Assembly (NCBI GenBank): GCA_031771865.1 | Contig: JASISA010000022.1 | Location: forward strand, 1,426,001-1,490,000 | Length of the DNA stretch: 64,000 nucleotides | Reading direction: 5' to 3' | DNA from: Nothophaeocryptopus gaeumannii | Taxonomy: Eukaryota > Ascomycota > Dothideomycetes > Mycosphaerellales > Mycosphaerellaceae | Shown here: in pieces, positions 21,111-30,734 of the stretch | Numbering within the stretch: position 1 is the stretch's first letter | Layout: the number at the start of each line of letters is the position of its first letter | Program-made: the position numbers and the translations under genes | Notes under the pieces: model-generated | Seen by the model: the letters and a program-made list of their open reading frames with translations, nothing else | What the model was told of the DNA's origin: nothing | Databases searched by the model: none

Positions 21111-22610
21111 ATGGGCACGGGTAAACCCAAACAGTTCACGAGGCCGCCGTCCAAGAAGAAGCCGGCCAAAGGTGCTGCTTTGGTGACTGCCGACGACTTC
21201 CAGGAGGCCGCCGATCTCGAAGAGAATGCAGGTGGCAAACATCGGGCAGGAGATCCTGTCAAGTCTGCTCGTGCATTCATTCGAGCATTTGATATCTACG
21301 ACAGAGGCCTCCAAAAGCATCCCTCCAGCTTCGACCTGGCTTACAATAAGGCGCGTCTGCAGTTTGAGATTGCTCAGCAACCGGCTATCATCGAACATGT
21401 TGGCGTACCTCTCCTGCATTGGCTACAGCAGACTCTTCAATCGCACCGCTATGCGTTGAGACTGAGCGAGGGGAATCCGGATGTGTTGTTCAACACTGCG
21501 CAAGTTTTGACCCTTCTAGGCGAGCAGCTTGCTGAAGATGACGATGAAGATGAGGCTATTCCGCTCCTGCACGAAGCATTGGAGTTGCTCTCTCTTTGTA
21601 TCTCGAAGCAGGAAATGATGTACGAGCAGCATCAGTTGGACTTTCCGGACAATGAGGAAGGTGGTGTTGCACTCTATTCGGAAGCTCAAGAACCAACAGC
21701 CCCTGGTCAAGATGCAGAAATGGGAGAGGAGCAGTCCGCGATCATCGAAACTCCCATATCACCCAACGATCTCCTGGACACAATTCAAGCCTGTCTGTCT
21801 GCTTTGACAACTCTGGCACCTCTTGTGGATGAACCCGCCCTGCAGAATCTCGGTGATATGGCGCGCCAGCTTACAGAGTCAAAAGCGCCCGACTACATCC
21901 GTCTGCTACCTGAGGCCGAGCAAGACAAAGCTCGTGTCACAGTCGCCGTCGATCGCGCCACGTTCATCACAGCGTATGCCAATAGCCAGTTCCTGCACCA
22001 CATGATCGATTTTCAAACGTACGTTGAGCGTCTGGAAGCATTTGACATCCCAGGCAAGGAGACAGACGTTGATGCTCTTACGCGCGAAGCAGACGCTCGT
22101 CAAGATCTTGTACTGTCCACCCTGGAACGAGTTGGAGAGATGCCGGACCTTCCCGCGGCTCTGTGTTGGAAGCAGCTTAGCCTCTCGCAGGACCTCAACT
22201 CGAAGGCAAGCAAATTGAATACTGACGAGGCGAATAAGAGCAAAGCAGAAATCTACCTGTCGAAAGGAGACCTTGAACTACTGAGACACCGTATCGTTCA
22301 CATTCCAAAGACGGACCTGGCGGACAGCACAATAAAGAGCGCGCCGACGCTTATACAGAATGCGCAGACTTTCTATAAAGGTGCTATGAATCAAGCGAAA
22401 GCTGATGCCGATGAAGAGGTTGAAGAGGACGCTCAAGGTCGGTGGCATGTTGCGAAGGCGATTGCGGCATTGATGTACGGCGGCGAGGCGTTGAATCCAG
22501 ATTCTATGAGCGACGTCTTTGAAGCCTTGCAAGAGTGCGTTGACGAAGGGTTCATCAGCGAGCAACTTGCTGAAGACATCGTACAAGGACGGAGTGGATC
22601 GCATAGCTGA
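21111..22610 (+). CDS. Conserved fungal TPR-like protein
   Basis: One exon, 499 aa. The N-terminus is basic (KPKQFTRPPSKKKPAK). Helical repeats follow, with TPR-like spacing: AFIRAFDIYDRGLQKHPSSF, DLAYNKARLQFEIA, NPDVLFNTAQVLTLLGEQL and a final HVAKAIAALMYGG. An acidic stretch sits near residue 145 (EDDDEDE). It is alpha-helical throughout, with no signal peptide or membrane span. It recalls an uncharacterised family conserved from fission yeast to Pezizomycotina; the biochemical role is unknown. The gene itself is well supported by an intact long frame and a clean ATG context (CCAAAATGG). Confidence 0.75.
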   Translation: MGTGKPKQFTRPPSKKKPAKGAALVTADDFQEAADLEENAGGKHRAGDPVKSARAFIRAFDIYDRGLQKHPSSFDLAYNKARLQFEIAQQPAIIEHVGVPLLHWLQQTLQSHRYALRLSEGNPDVLFNTAQVLTLLGEQLAEDDDEDEAIPLLHEALELLSLCISKQEMMYEQHQLDFPDNEEGGVALYSEAQEPTAPGQDAEMGEEQSAIIETPISPNDLLDTIQACLSALTTLAPLVDEPALQNLGDMARQLTESKAPDYIRLLPEAEQDKARVTVAVDRATFITAYANSQFLHHMIDFQTYVERLEAFDIPGKETDVDALTREADARQDLVLSTLERVGEMPDLPAALCWKQLSLSQDLNSKASKLNTDEANKSKAEIYLSKGDLELLRHRIVHIPKTDLADSTIKSAPTLIQNAQTFYKGAMNQAKADADEEVEEDAQGRWHVAKAIAALMYGGEALNPDSMSDVFEALQECVDEGFISEQLAEDIVQGRSGSHS

Positions 22611-22755
22611 AATGTAGGCTGGATGGTCTTCGCTTGGACCAAGACTAATGCAACCGACTATGCATATAGCGGCGTAGCTGGCCGCTAGCTGAGCAGTATC
22701 TTTCACAAATGTCTCAACCATCATTGCAGACAAACAAGGCCTATTATGGAAAGAC

Positions 22756-23406
22756 ATGGAGCGCTTGAAAGTCTCGACAAAGACCAACCCTTCTCTAGAT
22801 ACGGATCGTTTGTGCCATGTCTGCAGCAAAGTCGACTTTGAATACCTGCTTTCTCACGACGCGGAAGATCAAGAGATTGGCACTCGCGACTACTGCCTCC
22901 AGCCACAAGCATGCTCTTTCTGCCGTCTGTTACATACGGCCTCTGCCGATCGTGGTGAAGACGAGCGCGATGAGAAGTATATCAAGCCAAGAGATACCAT
23001 TAATTGTTTCATCAGCAGCTGTAGCTCTAGGAGACAAGAATACCCAGAAGATGGCAGGTTTGCCCATCAGATCCTTCTGAGCATGACTCCCTATCTTGAT
23101 CTTCCAAACAGCGCCAATGGAGATCAAATCGTGGCGTACTTCGATGTTATGGAGGACAAGGACGCCGATGACTTGCCCGATTTTGGTCGCCGAGAAGTAG
23201 GCAGCTATTGCGATTTGGGCATGCTAGCGAAGTGGGTGCGGCAGTGTGAACACTCACACAGTCATTCGCCAAAATTTCAGCCTACTTCAAACGTCGTGGT
23301 CATGGTGATCGTGGACACGGATCGTTATTTGGGCAGACAGTGGAGCAGATCGATCCACCTAAGTCCTGGACGTGGCATCCAGGCCGAGACGCTCCGCGGG
23401 CCCTAG
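22756..23406 (+). CDS. HET-associated-like fragment, probably degenerate
   Basis: A 216-codon frame. The pattern CHVC..., CSFCRLLHT near residues 20-60 and LAKWVRQCEHSHS near residue 165 resembles the region that precedes the HET domain in many fungal heterokaryon-incompatibility-like proteins. After that point the expected HET block is absent, and the frame ends in unrelated residues. A second open frame (23340-23708) overlaps the end but shows no HET motif either. It is either a truncated HET-like gene or a short unrelated protein. No function is claimed. Confidence 0.4.
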   Translation: MERLKVSTKTNPSLDTDRLCHVCSKVDFEYLLSHDAEDQEIGTRDYCLQPQACSFCRLLHTASADRGEDERDEKYIKPRDTINCFISSCSSRRQEYPEDGRFAHQILLSMTPYLDLPNSANGDQIVAYFDVMEDKDADDLPDFGRREVGSYCDLGMLAKWVRQCEHSHSHSPKFQPTSNVVVMVIVDTDRYLGRQWSRSIHLSPGRGIQAETLRGP

Positions 23407-23855
23407 ACATGCCAAACGTCAGCTACTGCCGTCCAGCATCATTGCAGATGTGGACGCAGTGCGTCGAGCAAAGTCATTCACAATTCGCGCAGATATCTCA
23501 GGCAGCAGCATGCACTCCATGTTGCTTTGCTCTCATGTCAGCTTGGAAGGGGTACCATTGGTCTTGTGTCCTTGTCATGATGCTGAAGCGCAAGTCTGCA
23601 GACGTCTTTGAAAGAGCCGGGCTCTCCCATAAAGTCGCGGTGGACGCTTGGGTAAATGTTACGAAACGCCTCTATAATCACGCTTGGCGGTGGATTGCTG
23701 TACAGTAATTGACGATGTTTCAAATTCCAAGGCCTGTTCGTTAACTCGCCAGGCTATCTCTGGCCCATTTTCTGCCTCTTGACTTTCAAGATCTATTCCT
23801 TGTAAGCCAATCTTTCACCGTCGTCACAACAGGACACTCTCGTCAACGACCAGCT
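23407..23855. other. Spacer with possible remnant of the HET-like gene
   Basis: Holds a 122-codon frame (23340-23708) without a recognisable domain, which could be decayed 3' sequence of the HET-like fragment. The last 150 bases would be the 3' UTR of the MFS gene on the other strand. Confidence 0.3.
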
Positions 23856-25945
23856 CTACATGACCACAGCAATATGATCGTCCATGTACTTCGAAATATC
23901 CCCAAGGAAGGCAGCGGCCACAATGCTCACACTGCCAAAAGCAATGGAAACGTAGTAAACGCAAACATACGCCTCCGCATACGCAACCTGGCCAGCGTGG
24001 ACCACTCCCTCCCATGCACCATGATTGCCAGTGATACCAGGGATAGCTGCGATCTCATCGATCAGAGAGGCGCTGGTTAGGGAGATTGCTTCTGCGATGA
24101 GACTTTCGTTCGTGATGTGAAGAGTCTCCATCATGTAGCCGCCGATATACTGTGTGGCCTTTGGGACGAATTTTGACACAAAGACATTGTAAAAGACGCA
24201 GTAGCCGATGCTGCCGCCAATGACTCGGATGGAGAGAGTCAGGGCGGCCACTGTTGCAATTAGGTCGTCGGGGCAGATGATGGTTGCTGAGTTGGGTGTT
24301 AGCATTGTTTATGTGCACTGGGGATGGTAGGACTTACTGATGATGGATGCTGGTACCACGATTCCCCCTATTCCAAGACCGGCAATGAAGAGCAGTCCCC
24401 AAATGGTGTTGAGATTGTCGACTTTCGCGACCGCGAGTGAGCCACAGCCCGCCGTCATGAGAACCGAAGAAGCAATCATGAGCTCCTTGTTATGTCCACG
24501 GAAGACCGACAGTAGCCAAAGAACGATGACAGCGCCGGCAAGGATGCCGAAACTAACGGGCAAACCTCTGACACCGACGCCAACGGGGTCATGGCCGTAA
24601 ACGTTGAAAGCTTGAGTTGGCCAGAACATGAGGATCGAGAAAAAGTTGGCTCCCGAGATGAACGTGATGACCAGTGTCAGACCAAGAATGCGAGGGTCTT
24701 GACGAAGTCGACGTGGGAACATTGGGTAGGGTGCATAGCCTTCCCAGACAAGGAACGCTGCGATCATGACTGCGCCGAGGATGAGTGGGACGAGGACGTG
24801 TGCGCTGTTCCAATCGTATTGGTAGCCGCCCCATTGCTATGAAGACTTAGCGTATCGTCGATGGGGAAGTGCGTGGCATTACGAAATCTTACCATGCCCA
24901 TCATAAACAGCAACATCCCACAAACACTCAGAAACCCACCAACATAATCAATCTGCTTCAAAATATCACTCCTGGAAAGGCCCACAGAGTTGACTCTCGG
25001 TGGTGGAAAGTAGAAGATGACCGTGATAGCCAGACCGATGAAAGCCCAGAGTCCGCAGAAGAGTCCAATCCATCGCCAGGTCGAGTAGTACGCAATCAGC
25101 TGTCCGTAAAGCACCGAGGGTATGAATGGCAAGATCGTGGAAATCAAAACAGCCACATATTTCCCACGTTTACTCGTCGGAGCCAGTTCAGACGTCGCAG
25201 CCAGAGCCGTCAATTCATTGATCCCGGCACCGATACCTGCGAAGACCATACCTATTCTCAAATCAGCACCACTCCCAACACCTCCTCCCCTTTCCCATCC
25301 GTTTTTCGCGGTTGGACGTACCGCATATAAAATAATTCATACTGTGCACAGTCGAACAGATAATCATCGCAATCACCAACAAACTCGCTCCAATAATCGC
25401 CACATACCGCCTCCCAATCAGGTCGGAAATCGATCCTACGAAAGGACACACAGCCGCCAGGGAGAGCAGATTGGCGAGAACGAGCCACACCCATCGGTCG
25501 ACGCCCCCGATGTCTCGGTAGATGTAGGGCGGTACGCCGCCGAAGAGGTAGATGGGGATTTGGGAGCCGGTCCATACTGGAAGGCGTCAGCAAAGTTGGA
25601 GTGAGGGGAACGGATGGGGAACGAAGGGCAGAGACGAGACATACGAAACGCCATAGCGATAAGACTCATCATTCTCGCGAAAGTCATGGGACTTTCATGG
25701 TCGTGGTCGGCTTCATCACCGTAGGTCCTTAGGCCGTTTTTCTCGTAGCGGTTGTCATGGCCAGGGGCACGCTCGTTGGTGTGGATTTGTTCGACGTGCA
25801 TTACGTCGGCTTTTTCGTCGACGGGGAGGGGAGGGGTTGTGCTGTTGTCTGCGCTATGTTGGTGGTGAGATGAAAGATTGGTTGAGGGTGGATGGCAATA
25901 CTGACCAGAGCTTGCACTTCGATCTCCTGAGTGTTGATCTACCAT
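23856..25945 (-). CDS. MFS transporter of the TRI12 type, 14 spans
   Basis: Five exons: 25645-25945, 25322-25576, 24893-25251, 24338-24836 and 23856-24286. The four introns are 51-70 nt and every join keeps frame, giving 614 aa. A ~90-residue hydrophilic His/Asp-rich N-terminus precedes the membrane part. Marks: FLWTGSQIPIYLFGGVPPYI, then GSISDLIGRR (MFS motif A), CGMVFAGIGAGINELTAL, QWGGYQYDW, and PASIITTIICPDDLIATVAA after the last splice. These fit the TRI12/siderophore-related 14-span branch of fungal MFS exporters. Family knowledge: proton-coupled export of small molecules at the plasma membrane; the substrate is unknown. A broken relative lies 11 kb away at 36.2-37.4 kb. Confidence 0.88.
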
Positions 25946-27156
25946 GGTGTTGTCTGGTAGTCGTTAGCAGCTTGAGAGTAGATGAAGGAAGAGCCGCTGT
26001 TTTTTTTTTCAACAAACCGTTGAAGCCGTTGAACGAATTGTATAGCACAAGGTACGAAGCTACAGACAAGACGAGACCCGAGACCTATCTATCTCATCTA
26101 TCCGCTAGCGAGATGCTCTTTGAGAGTGCATTACCTATCCCCGGAGTGTCGTCTAGGAGATAATGCCGTGGCCACGCGGAGAACCCTGTCAAAGCTGCAT
26201 ACGAGGGCGTCGATCGAATGCGAGGCGCGTCCAAGCAGTCTGGCAAACAATGATTCGCAATGCTGTTGACTGGTCCGAACAGTCGCGAGTGTCCGGTCGA
26301 TGGAGGTCTTTTCGCAGGATACGAAAAGGTGGCTTAGAATGAGATGGTGCAAACAACGTCGACAAAAGCTATCGCGGATTCTCACTCACTGGCGGTGTTT
26401 TGGGGCCCAGTGCACCGCTATAAACGCACTCTTTCAGACTTTGCAGAATGTTGTTGTGTCAGGTATCACGAATCTCGTTGAGCGTTGATCCCCTCAAAGT
26501 CGAAACGACACGTCTCGTATGATAACAAAGACTTCACTATCAACGTCCGTCTGTTCGAGCCATTGATTTGGCCTCGGCAGATATCAACCATCGTTAGCGC
26601 CATCTGCAGAGACACGACATGGGAGTTGTTGTGTGACTGGGATCGAAACGCCCCGCAAAGGAGGTTTGCTACCAAGCAAAGCCCCATGGGGATGTTGCAG
26701 ATCAGGATCAAGCACGTGTGGGCCTTGTCAAGCACCAAGCTCAGAACGATGGATCGTCTCAGGCCTGGCTAAGAAATTTGAGGAAGGCCCAGTATGTTGA
26801 TGTCAAGCGGAGTATTTATGGGTGGTTCTCGGACTTACGTCTGAGGTACTTACAGCTGCCATGCCCGCTTACAGGCAACCTTTTCCCGAGCCTACCAGTG
26901 CAGAGTCTGTAATGCTCTATTTATCCACACAAGCCGCTGGAAGTACCACTGTTTTCGTCATGCAGCGTGTGCCTTTGATCTTGACTCTCTTTTGGCGTGT
27001 CAAACGGGTGGGCGCGGAGGACCGAAGACTGGCTTGCCGTTGATGGTTCCAATACCACTAGAAGCCGCAGGACTTGGTGGCATGTTCTCGTCTTCGCTCT
27101 CGGCCTCAATAGCCTGGGCGGCTCGGCGATCTTCGCGGACCTAACGACCGATGCGA
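25946..27156. other. Intergenic region, MFS promoter and spacer
   Basis: About 1.2 kb between the 5' end of the MFS gene and the 3' end of the 2EXR-like gene, both on the minus strand. A T10 run lies at ~26001-26010. ORFs up to about 95 codons occur on both strands in overlapping frames with no domain. No RNA gene was seen. Confidence 0.4.
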
Positions 27157-28512
27157 TCAATCTCTTCCTTCGTAGGCCGTCGACAAATCTCGGCCTACAG
27201 ACGGACCAGTCAGCATTCGATCAAGTGCTTGGTAGCAGAGATTATGTACCAATACCGAAGGGCTCTTCTTTGATGTCCGCAAAAGCCCCTCATATGTCTT
27301 GCACATTTCTGGATCTGTCCCTTTCTCTAGCATCTGGCGTGCGAACCCGTGCAGGCCGGAGTTCCGATCTAGCTCAAGCCGCTGAGCCCTGGCTGCCTTG
27401 TCCGTCTCTTTCTTCTTCTTGGTCGCCGCTGAGATGTTTGTCGACGAAAGAATCGACTCCAGCTCGCGAAGATACCAACCAGGAGCATCACCACGAAACC
27501 GGACCTCTTGTGCAATTCCCTTCAACTTTCGGAGTGGGTCGAGCAGTTTACATTCATTGAACACTAATGCATCAGCCTGAGCGCGACTGAAGGTTTGATA
27601 CCTGCCGTTCCTGCCTTTGATCATGACAGTACGTGTGGGCATGCTAGGTTCGACGGTATCCTCCAGTTGGTCACGTACAGACTCAATCTCGCCACCAAAG
27701 AATGTCGTGTACTGGACCTTAAGTGTCTCCAGCTGCGCGCGAACGTGTAGCAAACACTTGACGACATTCTCGAGATTCTTCTTGAGGTTGGCAGACTCTT
27801 TAGACAGCTGAGGATCATCCCATCTGCGCGGGTTGTCGACAAGGATGAAAATATGCTTGATCTTGGCAGCATTCTCCGGCGATATGCAATCGGGCATAGT
27901 CAAAGGGACGGTGAGTGTGGATTGGGTATGCCAGAAAGAATGAACGCGCTCGGTCTCTGGCTGGACCATGAAGATGTTCTTGCCGTAGAAGGTGTCGCAT
28001 GCCTCATCGTGCACTTGCTTGTTGACGCAAAAGATGCCTCTACCTGAGACGACAATGTCATCGCCAGGTGGGCCGATCATCCCAGGCATGATGCCGATCT
28101 CCATGTCGAAATGGTCGAGCATGTTCTCTCGGACATACTCGCCACCAGGAATTATGTCGCTACTCTTGAATTCCTCATATCGCTCCTGCTCCTCTGGAGA
28201 CAGTCTCGCCAGAAGGACCTCGTCGTAGATCTTGTCGCGGATCTGATCGACGTCAGCTAACTCTTCCAGTGTCGCGGTGGGAGACGTGTTACTCACTTCA
28301 CGAGGAAGCTTCAGAAATGGAAATACGCCCTTCCTCACGTAGGTCTGTGAGCTAGCGTTTGAGCTGCTTGTTAGCATGGTCGAGGCGTTGGAGGCGACGC
28401 TCGCCATTGCTACTCGCACTCTGTCCGCCATCTTGAGCAGATCAGAGAGTGAGGAAGAGCGAGACACCTGCGGAAGACGCGTCAATGTTGAGCTGCTTCG
28501 TTTGTTCGGCAT
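27157..28512 (-). CDS. 2EXR/F-box-like domain protein
   Basis: Two exons, 28297-28512 and 27157-28242. A 54-nt intron (GTGAGT..CTGAC..GATCAG) is a multiple of three without a stop, so the unspliced frame also reads through. Splicing restores FLKLPRE-IRDKIYDEVL, the N-terminal signature of the large fungal 2EXR/F-box-like family; VNKQVHDEACDTFYGKNIF matches its second block. Spliced length 433 aa. The first ~65 residues are Ser-rich and the C-terminus is basic (KKKKETDKAARAQR). These proteins are expanded in Pezizomycotina, some as ubiquitin-ligase adaptors; here the function is unknown. Confidence 0.75.
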   Translation of the reverse strand: MPNKRSSSTLTRLPQVSRSSSLSDLLKMADRVRVAMASVASNASTMLTSSSNASSQTYVRKGVFPFLKLPREVSNTSPTATLEELADVDQIRDKIYDEVLLARLSPEEQERYEEFKSSDIIPGGEYVRENMLDHFDMEIGIMPGMIGPPGDDIVVSGRGIFCVNKQVHDEACDTFYGKNIFMVQPETERVHSFWHTQSTLTVPLTMPDCISPENAAKIKHIFILVDNPRRWDDPQLSKESANLKKNLENVVKCLLHVRAQLETLKVQYTTFFGGEIESVRDQLEDTVEPSMPTRTVMIKGRNGRYQTFSRAQADALVFNECKLLDPLRKLKGIAQEVRFRGDAPGWYLRELESILSSTNISAATKKKKETDKAARAQRLELDRNSGLHGFARQMLEKGTDPEMCKTYEGLLRTSKKSPSVLVHNLCYQALDRMLTGPSVGRDLSTAYEGRD

Positions 28513-28920
28513 CTCACCAATGCACGCTTCCGAGCGCTCGAGCTGATAGGCCGTGTGGACCCTTATTGTGTAAGCCGAACCTCAACGGCTCGGTATTGTC
28601 CATCTTCATAGTCTGGAGGGCGATGTTGTCGAGGATACCGAACCTGATGAATGTCGACCGAGAAAGTTACATTTTCGATCTATGGACCATCCGAGGTTGA
28701 GCAGACTTGCCGGTCCTTCCATTTTAACAATGCAAATGAGCGACTTCGGTCAGTGTAAATTTCAGTCCAAAATCGGCAAAGTGCAGCTGCTGATTCCCAG
28801 CACATGTGCCTCCAATTCCACGTCACCTTGCTGAGCGGACTTCGCCTCAAAGGCGGTGGTCTGTCCAGAAGTCAGCAGGAAACTCCAACGACCGCTCCAA
28901 TTCGCGGTCTGGTAGTAGCT

Positions 28921-29170
28921 CCCTTACCACTTCGCGTGGCCTCATCATCGCTGAGGCCCCTGGGGTCCGCTCTCCGAAGGCCCCCAAGGCGCCTCATGCA
29001 GGACTGCATGTTCGCTCCCGCACATTATTACGAAAGCAAGTTGGCCATCTCAACTGCAATCGGAGCATAATGCAAGGGAGCGGACTCACAGCCCGGCATG
29101 AGGCACCACGGGGGCCTTTCGAAAGCGGACCTCGGGGGCCTCAGCGACGTGAAGCCCCGCGGGCAGATAA
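28921..29170. repeat. Long foldback inverted repeat, MITE-like
   Basis: The left arm (~28921-29031) and right arm (~29065-29170) are imperfect reverse complements over about 100 bp, around a ~33-bp centre. Anchors: CGCTGAGGCCCC at 28949 pairs with GGGGCCTCAGCG at 29135, GGTCCGCT pairs with AGCGGACC, GCCTCATGC with GCATGAGGC, and CATTAT with ATAATG. Both strands therefore encode similar short peptides. No transposase and no sure target-site duplication was seen. It begins about 50 bp past the stop of the RNase III-like gene and about 400 bp upstream of the 2EXR-like start. Confidence 0.75.
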
Positions 29171-29219
29171 TGGAACTAGAAAATGTCCTTATTAGCCTAA
29201 CTGCCCCAACGTACATTAC

Positions 29220-29709
29220 CTATTCAGGGATTGGCATGCTCAAAGTGATCAACACGTCCTTCAAGATCGAGATGTCTTTGCCACAATCCAGATAGATGGC
29301 ACCAAGGATTGCTTCGAGACAGCTAGCCAGAGTCTTTTGACTCGCAGCGTTCTGCTGTCCCGGGTGGTAAATCAAGTGATCGGGAAGACCAATGTTGGCC
29401 GCAAGTGCTGCGAGGTTCTCGTTGCTCGCTAGGTCACGAACCAAGTTGTGGCCGGTTTCTGGATGGCTTGTTGTTAGCATGGGCCCTTTGCTGCGAAAGA
29501 GCCGCTCTACCCTTCTTGGAAGCCGTCGGATACCAAGCGTCTTGAATGGCCAGCTTCAGCGCGCCATCTCCGAGAAGCGCGAGTCGCTGGGAGAGTGCGG
29601 TGTTGGTAAGGTCAACGGCCACGTGGAAGAGGGAAGGGTCCTGGATGTCGTATCCGAGTTCACGCCGAACGAACTCGCAGGCGTCTTGCATCTTGTCTTG
29701 GGCGCTCAT
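29220..29709 (-). CDS. Small RNase III-like domain protein
   Basis: Two exons, 29511-29709 and 29220-29458, with a 52-nt intron (GTAGAG..GCTAAC..ATCCAG), give 145 aa. The join reads ASKK-ETGHNLVRDLASNENLAAL. The fold signature of RNase III is recognisable: QRLALLGDGALKLAIQDAW aligns with the usual RLEFLGDAVL motif, and TLASCLEAILGAIYLDCGKD with the usual AD.FEALIGAIYLD.G motif. No dsRNA-binding domain is present. Two positions that are normally acidic look substituted (E to A in the first motif, D to S in the second), so cleavage activity is doubtful. Similar small RNase III-like proteins occur in fungi; the role is unknown. A long inverted repeat follows the stop codon directly. Confidence 0.7.
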
Positions 29710-30146
29710 GGTTGTCGGAATCGGACGGTAGTAAAATGGTCAATGTTAGGAGAAAGTCAGAGATGTGTGAGTTGAAAAAAGCCTTGATGGCAACGCTCCA
29801 CGAGTCTTTAAATGCCCGTCCAGCGCGTTGCAATGGTGCTCCCAGCCATCTACCAGCCACATGGAGCTGTGGCGGGCGCTCAATCCCTTGTCTCTCATGA
29901 CATACTCTGAGCCACATCCGACAATCTCGGTGAAATTTCCGGCGCTCAAGCGTTGTAGTGAAGGGCGGTGATGGTAGGACGGACAACTTGGAGGAAGTGA
30001 GGGAGATGAAAGCTCGGGATGTCGGCGGCAGCTGGTCATTAAGGCCGTCAAAAGTCGAGGCCGAATTGCAGGCTGCTACGGGTATGATTGACAGAACTCT
30101 CCTATGATCAACTCGCTCGATTCAACACTCGCGCATCATATACACA
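29710..30146. promoter_or_regulatory. Divergent promoter region
   Basis: About 440 bases between the RNase III-like gene (-) and a mitochondrial membrane protein gene (+). No ORF with a recognisable domain; no clear motif called. Confidence 0.4.
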
Positions 30147-30623
30147 ATGCTCCGCCATCGCGTGCGCCGCACATCGCGGTCTACCACCGGCTACGCGACC
30201 ACCGTGAAACCTCCAGCGCCCCGCGCAGCTCCACCGAAGCCCCAAGATTGGAAGCAAGTCTCAGCAGAAGATCGAGTCGTACGGCATCCCGAGTATCCAG
30301 AACCAGAACCGGCGCCTCCACCTAAGAAGAAAGGCCTCTTCACTCGTCTCTTCTCGTCACAGCCTCGCGAATCGATCTTGATCAATTCGCAATCGAAAGA
30401 CCTCGCCCGAGGCGTCGAAGCTAGCAAGCGATTCGTAAAAGAAGGCGTACTCGATCCACGATATAGACGAGCAGCGCGGAGTTTCACAGCGATTATATGC
30501 GCACTTCCAATTGCGCTGTACACGTCTTATGAGCTCTGGCAAAGACGATTCATGGGCAAAGAGCAAAAGAAAAGAGTAGTTGCTCAGCCTGAAGTACCAG
30601 CAACTGCGGAAGAGAAACCTTGA
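30147..30623 (+). CDS. Small mitochondrial membrane protein, conserved in fungi
   Basis: One exon, 158 aa. The N-terminus (MLRHRVRRTSRSTTGYATT) is basic, hydroxylated and free of acids, as in a mitochondrial presequence. A Pro-rich linker follows, then KKKGLFTRLF. One membrane span lies near residues 117-135 (FTAIICALPIALYTSYELW), with a basic tail. Probably an inner-membrane protein; no enzyme motif and no name. Three tandem copies of GAAAGATG start at the stop codon. Confidence 0.65.
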   Translation: MLRHRVRRTSRSTTGYATTVKPPAPRAAPPKPQDWKQVSAEDRVVRHPEYPEPEPAPPPKKKGLFTRLFSSQPRESILINSQSKDLARGVEASKRFVKEGVLDPRYRRAARSFTAIICALPIALYTSYELWQRRFMGKEQKKRVVAQPEVPATAEEKP

Positions 30624-30734
30624 AAGATGGAAAGATGGAAAGATGCAATTGTCAGAAAAGCTATATGCATATGCCGACGCCTCGCTGAAACGAAAGTCAC
30701 ACAAGACTATCCAAGTTGATGATATTCGAATGCA

